Shown here: positions 1 to 8,659 of the stretch, one piece after another
Layout of the letters: each line of letters begins with the position of its first letter
Position numbering within the stretch: the stretch's first letter is position 1
Assembly (NCBI GenBank): GCA_019119895.1
Contig: DWWD01000029.1
Location: 1 to 49,913, forward strand
Direction of reading: 5' to 3'
DNA from: Candidatus Anaerostipes avistercoris
GTDB lineage: Bacteria; Bacillota; Clostridia; Lachnospirales; Lachnospiraceae
Length of the DNA: 49,913 bases
Position numbers and translations under genes: made by a program
The notes under the pieces: model-generated
The model's input: the letters and a program-made list of their open reading frames with translations, nothing else
Database searches by the model: none
Told to the model about the DNA's origin: nothing

Positions 1-217
1 GCTTCTCGATCATCAGATGCACATCCAGAGGAATCGTTGTCATATCCTTCAGCATTTTGATATGATCCGGTCCGAACGCCATCTTCTCTACAAAATGTCC
101 GTCCATGACGTCCACATGGAGAAGTTCTACGCCATTTTCCTCTAATATTTGTAATTGCTCCCTTAAATTTCCAAGATTGGCGCCAAAAATAGATGGTGCA
201 AGTTTTATTTCTTCCAC
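1..217 (-). CDS. Ribulose-phosphate 3-epimerase family protein (partial, runs off the left edge)
   Basis: Only the first 72 codons are present. The reading begins VEEIKLAPSIFGANLG and is clearly of the RPE TIM-barrel family. The metal-ligand positions are visible as His34 and Asp36 (HVDVMDG) and His67 (DVHLMI). A GTG start at 217 is chosen because AGAGG lies six bases upstream and no ATG is in frame before the family's first beta strand. It is the last visible gene of the galactitol-type PTS operon, 28 bases after the dehydrogenase. A second, housekeeping-like rpe lies at 41658-42314, so this copy is probably pathway specific. It could be a D-ribulose-5-phosphate or an allulose-6-phosphate 3-epimerase; the visible part cannot tell these apart. 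Confidence 0.85.
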   Translation of the reverse strand, partial: MEEIKLAPSIFGANLGNLREQLQILEENGVELLHVDVMDGHFVEKMAFGPDHIKMLKDMTTIPLDVHLMIEK

Positions 218-245
218 AATTTACCTCTTATATTTCAATTATACT

Positions 246-1295
246 TTATTTCTCACTATCGATTAAAATCTTTCCTTTGACCGCACCTCTAGTCTTGAAC
301 ATTTCAAATCCATCTGCAATCTGAGAAAGCGGCAGTTTTTTAAAAATCAGAGCCTCTTCTCCCTTTAGCTGGCCGGTTGAAAAATAGTGTGCGACACATT
401 CCCATTCATGTCCTGGGAATGGTGCAGAATATGATAGCCATGAACCCGTCATAGTAAATTCTTTTCGGTTCATATTTTCCCATTCTTTTACACTAAAAGT
501 TAATTCTCTGGTCGGTTTTCCAATATAGCAGATACCCGCTTTATTCGCTGCCAGCTGATATGCCATTTTCATCGTCATCGTGCTGCCTGCTGTCTCATAT
601 ATATAGTCGTAGCCCTTTCCCTGCGTTAACTCCATCGCTTTTTCCATGAATCCTTCTTTTAAAGTATTCACTCCATCGCTGGCGCCCATTCTTTTCGCCA
701 GTTCAATTCGGCTGTCATCTATATCAAAAACAACAGTTTTAGCCGCTCCAAAAATATTGGCCCACTGCATAACAAGAAGTCCTATGGTTCCTCCGCCTAA
801 AATAGCAACTGTTTTTCCACCTTCATACGTGAGGCATTCCAATCCATGAAGAGCAACTGCAGCTGGTTCGAATAATGCGCCCTGCTCAAAAGATACCGTA
901 TCTTTAAACGGAACTACATTCTGCTCTGGAAGACAGATATATTCCGCAAAGCTGCCCGCTTGTCTCGTTCCAATAAAGCTATAATTTTTACAAAGAGCAT
1001 AATTCCCTTTCTTACAGTCATCACATTTCATACATGGAACTAACGGTGCTCCTGCAACACGCTGACCTTCTTTGACTTTTGTCACTCCTTCTCCTGTCTC
1101 TACTACAATTCCTGAGAATTCATGACCCAAAATAATAGGATAAAAATGCGCTCCATCTCCATTGACTCTTGGCACATCGGAACCACAGATTCCCGAATAT
1201 TTTACTTTTACCAGCACTTCACCTTTTTTGGGTTTTGGTGTTTCTATTTCTTCATATCTTATGTCTTCTTTTCCGTATAAAACTCCCGCGTTCAT
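246..1295 (-). CDS. gatD: Zinc-dependent polyol-phosphate dehydrogenase (galactitol-1-phosphate 5-dehydrogenase family)
   Basis: Medium-chain dehydrogenase of 349 residues, the usual length for GatD. Catalytic zinc ligands Cys37, His58 and Glu59 and the structural zinc set Cys88, Cys91, Cys94 and Cys102 are all present. A Rossmann GGGTIGLL motif lies near residue 166. By family knowledge it oxidises the PTS-delivered alditol phosphate to a ketose phosphate with NAD+. The C-terminal segment (KEFTMTGSWLSYSAPFPGHEW) resembles E. coli GatD closely. It follows the IIB gene by 35 bases, in the same operon. The true substrate may be a pentitol phosphate because an epimerase follows directly. The family call is secure; the substrate is inferred. 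Confidence 0.88.
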   Translation of the reverse strand: MNAGVLYGKEDIRYEEIETPKPKKGEVLVKVKYSGICGSDVPRVNGDGAHFYPIILGHEFSGIVVETGEGVTKVKEGQRVAGAPLVPCMKCDDCKKGNYALCKNYSFIGTRQAGSFAEYICLPEQNVVPFKDTVSFEQGALFEPAAVALHGLECLTYEGGKTVAILGGGTIGLLVMQWANIFGAAKTVVFDIDDSRIELAKRMGASDGVNTLKEGFMEKAMELTQGKGYDYIYETAGSTMTMKMAYQLAANKAGICYIGKPTRELTFSVKEWENMNRKEFTMTGSWLSYSAPFPGHEWECVAHYFSTGQLKGEEALIFKKLPLSQIADGFEMFKTRGAVKGKILIDSEK

Positions 1296-1330
1296 CTATT
1301 ACTACCCTGTCCTTTCTTTATTAACCGTCT

Positions 1331-1630
1331 TTACTCTTCTGCAACCTTCTGCAATAATTCCGCAACTTTCTTTCTTGTCCCCTCTTTATTAATTCCAGAA
1401 ACAAGCCCAAATACACTAAGATGTGGTTTATCTAATGGATTACGGTAATTTGCTGTAGTAAACACCACATCTACATCTTTCTGCTTTGTTGGTACTTCAG
1501 AAATAGTCCCTTTCATCAGTCGGATTTTTACCCCCGCATTTTTCGCTATCTCTTTGATTTCCTCCTGTGCAATCGTTGACGTTGCAACACCGCTTCCACA
1601 AGCTACCAGTACTTTTACTTCCTTTGACAT
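1331..1630 (-). CDS. gatB: PTS galactitol-family EIIB component
   Basis: Small cytosolic EIIB of 99 residues. The phosphorylated cysteine is Cys11 in VACGSGVATS, the P-loop-like signature of the galactitol/lactose EIIB fold. By family it takes phosphate from EIIA and passes it to the sugar alcohol as the IIC moves it across the membrane. A GGAG site lies six bases upstream of the ATG. It lies 22 bases downstream of the EIIA gene and 35 bases upstream of the dehydrogenase, which is typical operon spacing. Confidence 0.9.
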   Translation of the reverse strand: MSKEVKVLVACGSGVATSTIAQEEIKEIAKNAGVKIRLMKGTISEVPTKQKDVDVVFTTANYRNPLDKPHLSVFGLVSGINKEGTRKKVAELLQKVAEE

Positions 1631-1652
1631 AACAAGCTCCTTTCTTATCCTG

Positions 1653-2093
1653 CTACCCTAACTGCTCCGTTAAATACGCAATCGTTTCCTCATTCGACAA
1701 TTCTTTACATTTCAACAAAACTTCGGGATTATTCAAAAAATCCATCATTTTTTGAAGAACGCTCAGATGCTCATTTGGATCTTTAATTGCCAAGTTAAAA
1801 ACCATGTCTGTTTTTACCTCTTCCATATCGTCATCCAGTCTCCTGAACACTACTGGGTGTTCCAGTTTCAACAGACATATGGCATTTTGTTTAATCCCAG
1901 TCGCTTTTGCATGTGGAATTGCTGTTGGAATCTGCGTTGGAAGACCTGTCGGGTAATCTTTTTCTCTCTCTACACACAGCTTTCCAAAATCTTCATTTAC
2001 AATTCCTGCTTTATACAAGGCATCCCCGCATAGTTTAATTGCTTCTTCATTGTTATCTGCGGTTCCCTGAATCACTAAATATTTTGTCCCCAT
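1653..2093 (-). CDS. gatA: PTS galactitol-family EIIA component
   Basis: EIIA of 146 residues in the fructose/mannitol/galactitol EIIA fold. The active histidine is His61 in the motif AIPHAKA. It receives phosphate from HPr and donates it to the EIIB encoded next. The C-terminal HLSVLQKMMDFL helix is typical of the family. It is located 18 bases after the IIC gene on the same strand. Substrate specificity cannot be read from this subunit. Confidence 0.9.
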   Translation of the reverse strand: MGTKYLVIQGTADNNEEAIKLCGDALYKAGIVNEDFGKLCVEREKDYPTGLPTQIPTAIPHAKATGIKQNAICLLKLEHPVVFRRLDDDMEEVKTDMVFNLAIKDPNEHLSVLQKMMDFLNNPEVLLKCKELSNEETIAYLTEQLG

Positions 2094-2111
2094 TTATACT
2101 TCTCCTAACAT

Positions 2112-3377
2112 TTATCCAATCAACATCATAATTCTGTGAATAAAGGATACCAGTAAGTTCCCCGGATTCCATCCAAAATGAGATGCTGTAACAGTACCTG
2201 CGAAATTAACATTTGTTACTGACATCATCTGTGTAGCTTCCGGAATGAACATATTGGCAAAGAACAACGTCAAATACATCATTAAGGTCATGCCAATCAA
2301 AGATCGAACCAAATTTCCTTTACTGCTCAATACCACCATTGGTGTCATATAACAAACTTCTGCCAAAAGGCTTAGCGGGAAAAATCTCATATCTGGTACT
2401 AAGAACACAAGCAGAATCGTAATCGGAATCATAATTGCTGTACATGTGATACATGCCGGATCACCGAGTCCAAGCGCAATATCCATACCAATGTAGATAT
2501 CTGCATCTTCTCCAACCTTTTTATGCATATAGTCATTTGCTGCCTGTCCAAGTGGAGAAAGACCTTCCATCATGATGGATACCATTCTTGGGATTAATAC
2601 CATTGCCGCTGCCACTCCCATTGCCATTGTAAGAATACTCTGTGGACTCTGCTTCGTTAACAGCCCAAGAAATGTTCCGGCAAAAACTCCTATAACGGCT
2701 GGATCACCAAAGATTCCTAATTTGTCCCCAAGTTTTGTCATATCTACGTCCAATTTATTTAACCCAGGAATTTTGTCGATGATCTTATTCAATGCATAGC
2801 AGATCGGATATGCCCACGCGACAAAACAAAGACATGTACAAGTTGTTCCTTCCAGTCCAAAAAACTCCTGCCATGGTTTTGCAATCCATTGTCCAAAAAA
2901 CAGTACTGCAATTCCACATATCATTGCTACTACGAAACCAAATACAACGCTCTGTGTCAAACTATAAGCCAGCGCGCCAGGCACTAAAAAGTGCATAAAA
3001 TTCCAAATATCTACATTCAATACTTTTGTAATTTTCAATCGTACCAAAAGCAGATTCACCAAAATGATTGCCGGAATCACCAATACCGCAAACGGTGTTG
3101 TCCAAGAGGCTGCACCCAATGCTGCAAATCCAATCTCCAGTGTGTCATACCCAGAACCTAATTTCTCATAATATTCCATTGCAGGTGTAACAGATGAGAT
3201 CAACAGATTAACCGCCAGCACAAGTCCCTGAAATCCAATTCCTACCAAAAGTCCTGCTTTTACTGCTCTTCCTATTTTCATTCCAAAGAAAATTCCCAGA
3301 ATCGCAATGACAAACGGCAGTAACACGCTTGCTCCCATATTAACAAACCCCTGAAAGAATTTTAAAAGTATTTCCAT
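2112..3377 (-). CDS. gatC: PTS galactitol-family EIIC permease
   Basis: Polytopic membrane protein of 421 residues with about ten hydrophobic segments, the usual length for galactitol-type EIIC. The ATG at 3377 is preferred over one four codons upstream because GGAGG stands five bases before it. By family it forms the substrate channel for a sugar alcohol that is phosphorylated by the adjacent EIIA and EIIB. It is the first gene of the operon. The upstream region carries a weak candidate promoter, as expected for an activator-dependent operon controlled by the adjacent PRD regulator. Galactitol-family IICs also carry ribitol, arabitol and xylitol, so the name does not fix the substrate. Confidence 0.9.
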   Translation of the reverse strand: MEILLKFFQGFVNMGASVLLPFVIAILGIFFGMKIGRAVKAGLLVGIGFQGLVLAVNLLISSVTPAMEYYEKLGSGYDTLEIGFAALGAASWTTPFAVLVIPAIILVNLLLVRLKITKVLNVDIWNFMHFLVPGALAYSLTQSVVFGFVVAMICGIAVLFFGQWIAKPWQEFFGLEGTTCTCLCFVAWAYPICYALNKIIDKIPGLNKLDVDMTKLGDKLGIFGDPAVIGVFAGTFLGLLTKQSPQSILTMAMGVAAAMVLIPRMVSIMMEGLSPLGQAANDYMHKKVGEDADIYIGMDIALGLGDPACITCTAIMIPITILLVFLVPDMRFFPLSLLAEVCYMTPMVVLSSKGNLVRSLIGMTLMMYLTLFFANMFIPEATQMMSVTNVNFAGTVTASHFGWNPGNLLVSFIHRIMMLIG

Positions 3378-3472
3378 ATGAACCTCCATTTTCTTATCTT
3401 CACGTTTTGAGATTTACGGCCGTTTATCTCTTTTATCTATGTTTTCATGGTATCATGACTTATCGGTAAAAA

Positions 3473-3501
3473 ACAGTGAAAAGTTTTTTCCTTCACAGAA
3501 A
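3473..3501 (-). promoter_or_regulatory. Candidate promoter of the galactitol-type PTS operon
   Basis: On the minus strand TTCACT, 17 bases and CATGAT lie roughly 90 bases upstream of the IIC start. Both boxes deviate from consensus, which would fit a promoter needing the PRD activator encoded just upstream. Placement is by eye and approximate. Confidence 0.35.
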
Positions 3502-3535
3502 TTTTTTCAACTAATTCAATCCGCTTCAAAACTCG

Positions 3536-3602
3536 GAAAAAAAATAAGTCAGTCGAATTTGTTTCCAAAACGGGAAATAAATTCGACTGACTCATTTTTT
3601 TA
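3536..3602 (-). terminator. Terminator after the PRD regulator gene
   Basis: A long inverted repeat (AGTCAGTCGAATTT arm with its complement, loop around AAAAC) is followed on the minus strand by a run of T residues. It lies directly after the stop of the PRD regulator at 3605. T runs flank both sides, so it could act in both directions. It separates regulator and PTS operon transcripts. Confidence 0.8.
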
Positions 3603-3604
3603 TT

Positions 3605-5695
3605 CTAAACTAAACTATATTCATATTTTTCAATAATTTTTGCTACTTTTTCCGGAGATTCTGCCTCATGAAGCAATTTTCTGTATCTGTCATCCCGCAG
3701 CATATTGACCAAATTGAAAAATGCTTTCAAATAACTTTTGTGGTCGATCACACTTAAACAGCACACAAACTCTACCGGATCCAATTCATCAATTCCAAAC
3801 GGAACTGGATTCTTCAGCCGAAGCAGATGCATACCTAATCGGATACTCCCTTCCTCAACTTTTGCATGAGGCATTGCAAACCCTTTCGATACTACAACAT
3901 ACGCGCCATATTCTTCAATACTTTTTACCATCGCATCGATATATTTCTCTTCAATATAGCCATTTTGCACAAGCGGCTCACCTGATTTCCTGACTGCCTC
4001 TTTCCAGTCTTTGCATTCTACATCAATCTCAATATCTTCTGCACGAAGCAGATGATGAAGTGACGGAGATATAATTTTTGCGTCATTTTCCACTGACTGT
4101 TTAAAATAATTCCGGATGACACCTCTAAGTTCATTCATCACTGACTGCGCTAAATCTTTCGGTTGAATCATATTATATATCACCGGCGTCACTTTTTCTA
4201 TTAATCCCTTTGCACTTAATTCTTCAGTTTCCGTACCGTCAGAAAGGTTCCTGCTGTTCCTCAAAGACTCAATTCGATTTCCCACTCGTATATAATCATC
4301 ATCATTAAACATTGGCGAAACTACGACATATTCCAGCATACAGCTCTCCAATGGCACTGTAGAGATTACAAAATCAGCCGCACCTGGTTTTATTGCAACT
4401 GCCTCGTGTGCCGATATGACATCTACAATTTGAAATCTAAAATGTTTTTTCAATTTTTCCAGCAGCAGCATGGACGTCCCGATTCCGGCATGGCACGCTA
4501 CGATGACTCGAAAAGAAGTTTCTTTATTCTTTTTTCTCTCAATCGCCGCACAGACATGAATCGCAATATATTTTATTTCTATTTCATCCAGTTTCCGTTC
4601 TGTAAACTTATAGATAACCGGTATCTGGTCAATCACTACCTCCAAAACATCTTGATTCTCTTCCAGAATCTCATTGATGATATCTACTTCCTGATAATCA
4701 ATTGGGGGAGCAGAGAATATGGATTCCAGATGATTGGATAAATTTTCAAAGAAATCATAATCATTATTCAAATTAATTCCTAATTCCTGAGATACCCCTG
4801 CAATATACTGTCTGGTAATCATCTGAATCACGACTGTATTTTGATTAATGGAACTGTTATCAATATATCTTATCGTATCTAAAAATCTACTGAAACATCT
4901 CACATCATCTTCTGTTACATCGACATCACAATACTGCGAAATATATTTCAGAGTATCCAGCGCAAACATATAGTTTTTGCTGTCTGTATCCATCTGAGGC
5001 TCCAAAAATTCCTTTTCCTGATTACGATTTATCATAATCCTCAGCCATAAAACAATTTCCTGAAAAGAATTATCACTAAGGGATCTTTGATATCTTTTTT
5101 CCTGTTCATTCAGAATTTTTTCAACAATATGACGATTCCCAGCTTGTACACTAACATATTCTGAGATAACACTCTGATTGTCATACTTATAAAGATCCGG
5201 TCGAATCAGCCGAAACAAAAAGTCCCTCCTGATGCTTTCCAATCCATCAATTTTCAGTCCCTTATTCGCATGGGAGACAACTGTCAGATTTTTCTTTTTA
5301 ACAATGGCTTTGATGTCTTTTAAATCATTGATCACAGTTGCACGGCTTACTGACAAACCGTCAGCAATTGTCGCCAAAGTAATATATCCGACAGAATTTA
5401 CAATCATAATTGCCGCTACTTTTTTGCGCTCCTCTTTTGACAACTTATAATTATAAAAATTCTTCTCTAAAAGCAAAGAAAGAGATCCTTTAAAATCTTT
5501 TGGAGCGCATATGACTCCTCCGCTTTTTATTACTATCGTTTCTCTCTGATTCCGTTTCAGAATATCATTTATTTCTCTTAAATCATTTCGTATCGTCTTT
5601 TGAGATACATCAAAATATTCTGCAAACCCGGAAACCGTAATTTCTTCTCTTTCCTTGTTTATCAACTGTACTATTTTGGTACTACGCTGATTCAT
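3605..5695 (-). CDS. PRD-containing PTS-regulated transcriptional activator with EIIB and EIIA domains
   Basis: Protein of 696 residues of the BglG/MtlR-like activator class. Visible order: N-terminal helix-turn-helix (about 1-60, VSGFAEYFDVSQKTIRNDL), second HTH of the Mga type (about 85-130, LSVSRATVINDL), two PRD modules (about 190-400), a galactitol-type EIIB module with its cysteine in CHAGIGTSM, and a C-terminal EIIA with FAMPHAK. By family, phosphorylation of PRD, EIIB and EIIA by PTS proteins sets its activity. It sits directly upstream of the galactitol-type PTS operon on the same strand and is the likely activator of that operon. Its start codon overlaps the LysR stop (ATGA), so the two regulators are co-translated. 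Confidence 0.9.
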   Translation of the reverse strand: MNQRSTKIVQLINKEREEITVSGFAEYFDVSQKTIRNDLREINDILKRNQRETIVIKSGGVICAPKDFKGSLSLLLEKNFYNYKLSKEERKKVAAIMIVNSVGYITLATIADGLSVSRATVINDLKDIKAIVKKKNLTVVSHANKGLKIDGLESIRRDFLFRLIRPDLYKYDNQSVISEYVSVQAGNRHIVEKILNEQEKRYQRSLSDNSFQEIVLWLRIMINRNQEKEFLEPQMDTDSKNYMFALDTLKYISQYCDVDVTEDDVRCFSRFLDTIRYIDNSSINQNTVVIQMITRQYIAGVSQELGINLNNDYDFFENLSNHLESIFSAPPIDYQEVDIINEILEENQDVLEVVIDQIPVIYKFTERKLDEIEIKYIAIHVCAAIERKKNKETSFRVIVACHAGIGTSMLLLEKLKKHFRFQIVDVISAHEAVAIKPGAADFVISTVPLESCMLEYVVVSPMFNDDDYIRVGNRIESLRNSRNLSDGTETEELSAKGLIEKVTPVIYNMIQPKDLAQSVMNELRGVIRNYFKQSVENDAKIISPSLHHLLRAEDIEIDVECKDWKEAVRKSGEPLVQNGYIEEKYIDAMVKSIEEYGAYVVVSKGFAMPHAKVEEGSIRLGMHLLRLKNPVPFGIDELDPVEFVCCLSVIDHKSYLKAFFNLVNMLRDDRYRKLLHEAESPEKVAKIIEKYEYSLV

Positions 5696-6585
5696 TTCAA
5701 ATACCTCCCATTATAATTTAATACAAAATTCAAAAATTTTTCTGCGGCTTTTCCAGGTTTTCTTCCCTTTTTCATAACAAAATATGTATACCGATTCAAT
5801 TTCATTTCCGGCATATCTAAAATTTTCACTCCTTTTTCCAACGGAGTATCGCTCTGCGCAATAAATCCCCAACCTAATCCCGAAGAAATAAATTTGGGGA
5901 TTTCTTCTGACGATGTGCGGTATCTAATATCTGGAATAATCTTTTGTTCTTTAAAAAATCCCGTAATTTTCTGATCCATCGATGATCCTTTTGTATAGGA
6001 TATACCAGGTCGTCCGATCAAATCTTCAGGATGTACCTGTTCCAGATCACACAACGGATCCTTTTTCCCAACCGCCAGTTCTATCGGATATTCCAGCAGC
6101 AAAATCCTTGAGAACAGCTCATGATCAATTTTACTCTCGGAACAGAAGCCAAAATCGATTCTCTCTTCTTTCAGGTCTTTGAAAATTTCCGCGGTCGCAG
6201 CAGAATAAGTTTCTATATGGACGTTTTGGTTTTCATTATCTTCAAAGAATTTTTGAATGAGGTTCGGAATGTAAGACTGCGGCATTGGTCTTGTGTACGC
6301 AAACCGAATGTTTTCCATATGCCTCCTGTAAATATTATGGGCCGTTTGCTCCGCGTTTCGCGCAGTTTGCACCACATCCAGCGCATATGGGAAAAAATCT
6401 TTTCCTTCTCTTGTCAGGATCAGCATCCTTCCTTTTTTTTCAAACAGCGAAAATCCCAGCTCCTCTTCCAATTTCCGAATCGCCTGAGAAAGACTTGGCT
6501 GCGCAATCAGCAAATCCTTTGCCGTCTGTGTCAGATGACCACTTTCTGCCACCGAAACAAAATAATTTAATTGCGATAGTGTCAT
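5692..6585 (-). CDS. LysR-family transcriptional regulator
   Basis: LysR-type regulator of 297 residues, the standard length. The N-terminal winged HTH (residues 1-60, MTLSQLNYFVSVAESGHLTQTAK) is typical, followed by a two-lobed effector domain. It is divergent from the aldolase and dehydrogenase genes with a 136-base gap that holds an inverted repeat at both putative -10 boxes. This makes those genes its likely targets. It overlaps the following PRD regulator by four bases, so it may also adjust expression of the PTS operon. The effector is unknown; a sugar phosphate would be the natural guess. Confidence 0.9.
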   Translation of the reverse strand: MTLSQLNYFVSVAESGHLTQTAKDLLIAQPSLSQAIRKLEEELGFSLFEKKGRMLILTREGKDFFPYALDVVQTARNAEQTAHNIYRRHMENIRFAYTRPMPQSYIPNLIQKFFEDNENQNVHIETYSAATAEIFKDLKEERIDFGFCSESKIDHELFSRILLLEYPIELAVGKKDPLCDLEQVHPEDLIGRPGISYTKGSSMDQKITGFFKEQKIIPDIRYRTSSEEIPKFISSGLGWGFIAQSDTPLEKGVKILDMPEMKLNRYTYFVMKKGRKPGKAAEKFLNFVLNYNGRYLK

Positions 6586-6635
6586 ATCTTCTCCTTATCC
6601 ATAGGCAAAACCTTCGTTTTCTTCCCTTTTTTCAT

Positions 6636-6666
6636 ATTATACATTATGTTTTTTCCCATGTATACT
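6636..6666. promoter_or_regulatory. Divergent promoter/operator between the LysR gene and the aldolase
   Basis: TATACAT at 6638-6644 and ATGTATA at 6658-6664 form a perfect inverted repeat separated by 13 bases. The left arm overlaps TATAAT on the minus strand (6636-6641), a -10 for the LysR gene. The right arm overlaps TATACT on the plus strand (6661-6666), a -10 for the aldolase. LysR proteins usually bind such dyads between divergent genes. Boxes were read by eye. Confidence 0.55.
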
Positions 6667-6721
6667 ACAAATATCAGCTGATTCGTATCCATCATTTTAT
6701 TTACACGAAAGGAATTCTAAT

Positions 6722-7381
6722 ATGTCAGAAAAGCACAATATTTTTAAAGAACAAATCGTATTTTATGGGAAACTTTTAGATCAGAAAGGTCTTGTCAACA
6801 CTCTGGAAGGCAATCTTTCCATCCTTGACCGGGAAACGAATAAAATGTATATCACACCATCCGGAACCAGAAAATGTTTCCTGGATGAAGATAAAATTGC
6901 CGTTGTAAAAGACGGAAGACAAATCGAAGGAAGCATTAAGCGTTCCAGTGAAATTCTTCTTCACGAAGCCGCTTTGAAAGCCCGGCCAGACTGTAATGCA
7001 GCCGCTCACATTCATGCGCCGTATTTAACCGCTTACGCTTACTGCGGAAAAGATATCAAAATAAAATGTTCTACTACCTTTTCTCTTGTGTTTGAAGAAA
7101 TCCCATGTCTGCCATATGGGATGCCCGGAACGATCCATATTGCTGACGGAATCGAAGATGCAATAAAAGAACATAATCTGATCTTACTTGGCAACCACGG
7201 ATGCATCGCCGTTGGAAAGACTCTGGAAGATGCCGTTAAAATCATTGAAGCGGCAGAAGAAGTCTTAAAAATTTATCATTTGACGAAAGAAATCGGAGAA
7301 GTGAACAATATTTCCGATGATGATTTAGAAAGTCTATATCAAAATCATCCTGGCAGCAGAAGAAACCGTTACCACAAATAA
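6722..7381 (+). CDS. Class II aldolase (L-fuculose-phosphate aldolase-like)
   Basis: Class II aldolase/adducin family protein of 219 residues. Zinc ligands His96 and His98 (HIHAPY) and His159 (GNHGCIA) are visible. Glu77 in RSSEILLHEAAL corresponds to the catalytic glutamate of FucA. The related AraD epimerases have Asp at that position, so an aldolase is favoured over a ribulose-5-phosphate 4-epimerase. The phosphate-binding EGNLS and TPSG segments are present near residues 29-48. AAAGGA lies eight bases before the ATG. It is followed by a zinc dehydrogenase 21 bases downstream, and both are probably under LysR control. Whether it cleaves a ketose-1-phosphate in the pathway of the left-hand PTS operon is inference. 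Confidence 0.82.
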   Translation: MSEKHNIFKEQIVFYGKLLDQKGLVNTLEGNLSILDRETNKMYITPSGTRKCFLDEDKIAVVKDGRQIEGSIKRSSEILLHEAALKARPDCNAAAHIHAPYLTAYAYCGKDIKIKCSTTFSLVFEEIPCLPYGMPGTIHIADGIEDAIKEHNLILLGNHGCIAVGKTLEDAVKIIEAAEEVLKIYHLTKEIGEVNNISDDDLESLYQNHPGSRRNRYHK

Positions 7382-7402
7382 ACACAAAAAGGAGAGATTA
7401 TT

Positions 7403-8452
7403 ATGAAAGCAGCATTAATGTATGGTCCAAATGATATTCGCATAGAAGAAATCGATCGTCCAGAATGCCCCCGCGGCGGATTTATTCTGAAAGTCATGGC
7501 CGTTGGTCTATGCGGCTCTGATATCCGCAACCTGATAACCGATTCCGCAAACGGCAAATACCCTCATATTTATGGTCATGAAATCACGGGAATTGTGGAT
7601 GAAGTATCAGAAACATGTACGGAATATCATGTTGGCGACCGTTTGTACATCTATCCCGCGGATCATTGTATGAAATGTGAAGCATGCAGGACTGGACACA
7701 GCGAAATGTGTGAAAATCTCGGCAATAATTTAATACGCCCTGGAGGGTTTGCCGATTATTACGCAGTTCTTCCCCGCCAGATCCAGCGTGATGCCATCTA
7801 TCGAATACCTGATGGAATCAGTTATGATCGTGCTTCTCTTGGAGAACCTTTATCTTCCGTCTATGCATGCCAGGACAATATTCACGTCGGCTTTGGCGAT
7901 ACAATCGTTATTATTGGAGCCGGTCCTATTGGATGTTTTCATGCAAAGCTGGCTAAACTCCGGGGTGCAAAAAAAGTAATCATGGTAGAAATAAACGACA
8001 AGCGTCTTGAAATGGCAAAACAATTTGGAGTTGATCATGTGATCAACAGTATCAAAACAGATCCTGTCGGAGCTGTACGAATGCTTACCGATGGAAAAGG
8101 AGCTGACAAAGTCATCTCCGCCAATCCTTCAACTTCCGCTCAGTCTCAATCTATTTTCATGGCAAAAAGGACTGGTATTGTTGTATTTTTCGGAGGCGTC
8201 GCCAAAAGGGCTTTAACAAAACTTGATACAAACTATATTCACTATAATGGCTTGTGGATTTATGGACATTATGGTTCCAATAGTATTCAGGTTCAAAAGT
8301 CTTTTGAACTTGCGATTTCTGATGAATTTGAAGCGGAACAATTTATCACGCATATTCTTCCATTAAGTAAAATTTGTGAGGGAATTGAATTGACAAAGTC
8401 TGGTGAAGCCATCAAGGTAATCCTGCATCCAAACGAATCTGATTCACAATAA
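7403..8452 (+). CDS. Zinc-dependent medium-chain alcohol dehydrogenase
   Basis: Sorbitol-dehydrogenase-like protein of 349 residues. Catalytic zinc ligands Cys37, His59 and Glu60 and the structural zinc set Cys89, Cys92, Cys95 and Cys103 are intact. A Rossmann GAGPIG motif lies near residue 170. By family it interconverts a polyol, or polyol phosphate, and a ketose with NAD(P)+. AAGGAGAG precedes the ATG. It is the second gene of the aldolase operon. It differs from the gatD-like gene on the other side of the regulators and from the dehydrogenase at 28269, so the window holds three paralogous polyol dehydrogenases. Confidence 0.85.
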   Translation: MKAALMYGPNDIRIEEIDRPECPRGGFILKVMAVGLCGSDIRNLITDSANGKYPHIYGHEITGIVDEVSETCTEYHVGDRLYIYPADHCMKCEACRTGHSEMCENLGNNLIRPGGFADYYAVLPRQIQRDAIYRIPDGISYDRASLGEPLSSVYACQDNIHVGFGDTIVIIGAGPIGCFHAKLAKLRGAKKVIMVEINDKRLEMAKQFGVDHVINSIKTDPVGAVRMLTDGKGADKVISANPSTSAQSQSIFMAKRTGIVVFFGGVAKRALTKLDTNYIHYNGLWIYGHYGSNSIQVQKSFELAISDEFEAEQFITHILPLSKICEGIELTKSGEAIKVILHPNESDSQ

Positions 8453-8582
8453 CACATCTTTCCTGCTCCCACAGAATTCACTGCTTGCGGCGGACTGCTC
8501 TGACAGCAAATTTTTTCCGCCACAATGCAATCCTGCCTGGAGAGTTTTTATATCACAGGAATTCTGTCAGAATTTCCAGAAC

Positions 8583-8610
8583 ATAAAAATACTCCGCAGA
8601 TCCTGCGGAG
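8583..8610 (-). terminator. Intrinsic terminator (minus strand)
   Basis: CTCCGCAG at 8592-8599 and CTGCGGAG at 8603-8610 form a perfect 8-bp GC-rich stem with a three-base loop. On the minus strand it is followed by TATTTTTAT. It could end a short RNA that starts near 8653 or serve as the queF terminator about 140 bases after the stop codon. Confidence 0.8.
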
Positions 8611-8653
8611 CTTAAAATGAAAAGAGAGGATTAAAATATATATGAAAAACTAT
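8585..8653 (-). ncRNA. Candidate small RNA with its own promoter and terminator
   Basis: Downstream of queF, on the same strand, lies TTGAAT (8682-8687), a 16-base spacer ending in TGG, and TATACT (8660-8665), an extended -10 promoter. Transcription would start near 8653 and end about 69 bases later at the strong terminator stem 8592-8610. The middle part is unstructured, U-rich and contains AAUCCUCUC (8624-8632), which is complementary to Shine-Dalgarno sequences. No open reading frame of note is present. It could instead be part of the queF 3' untranslated region. Confidence 0.45.
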
Positions 8654-8659
8654 GTCTTT

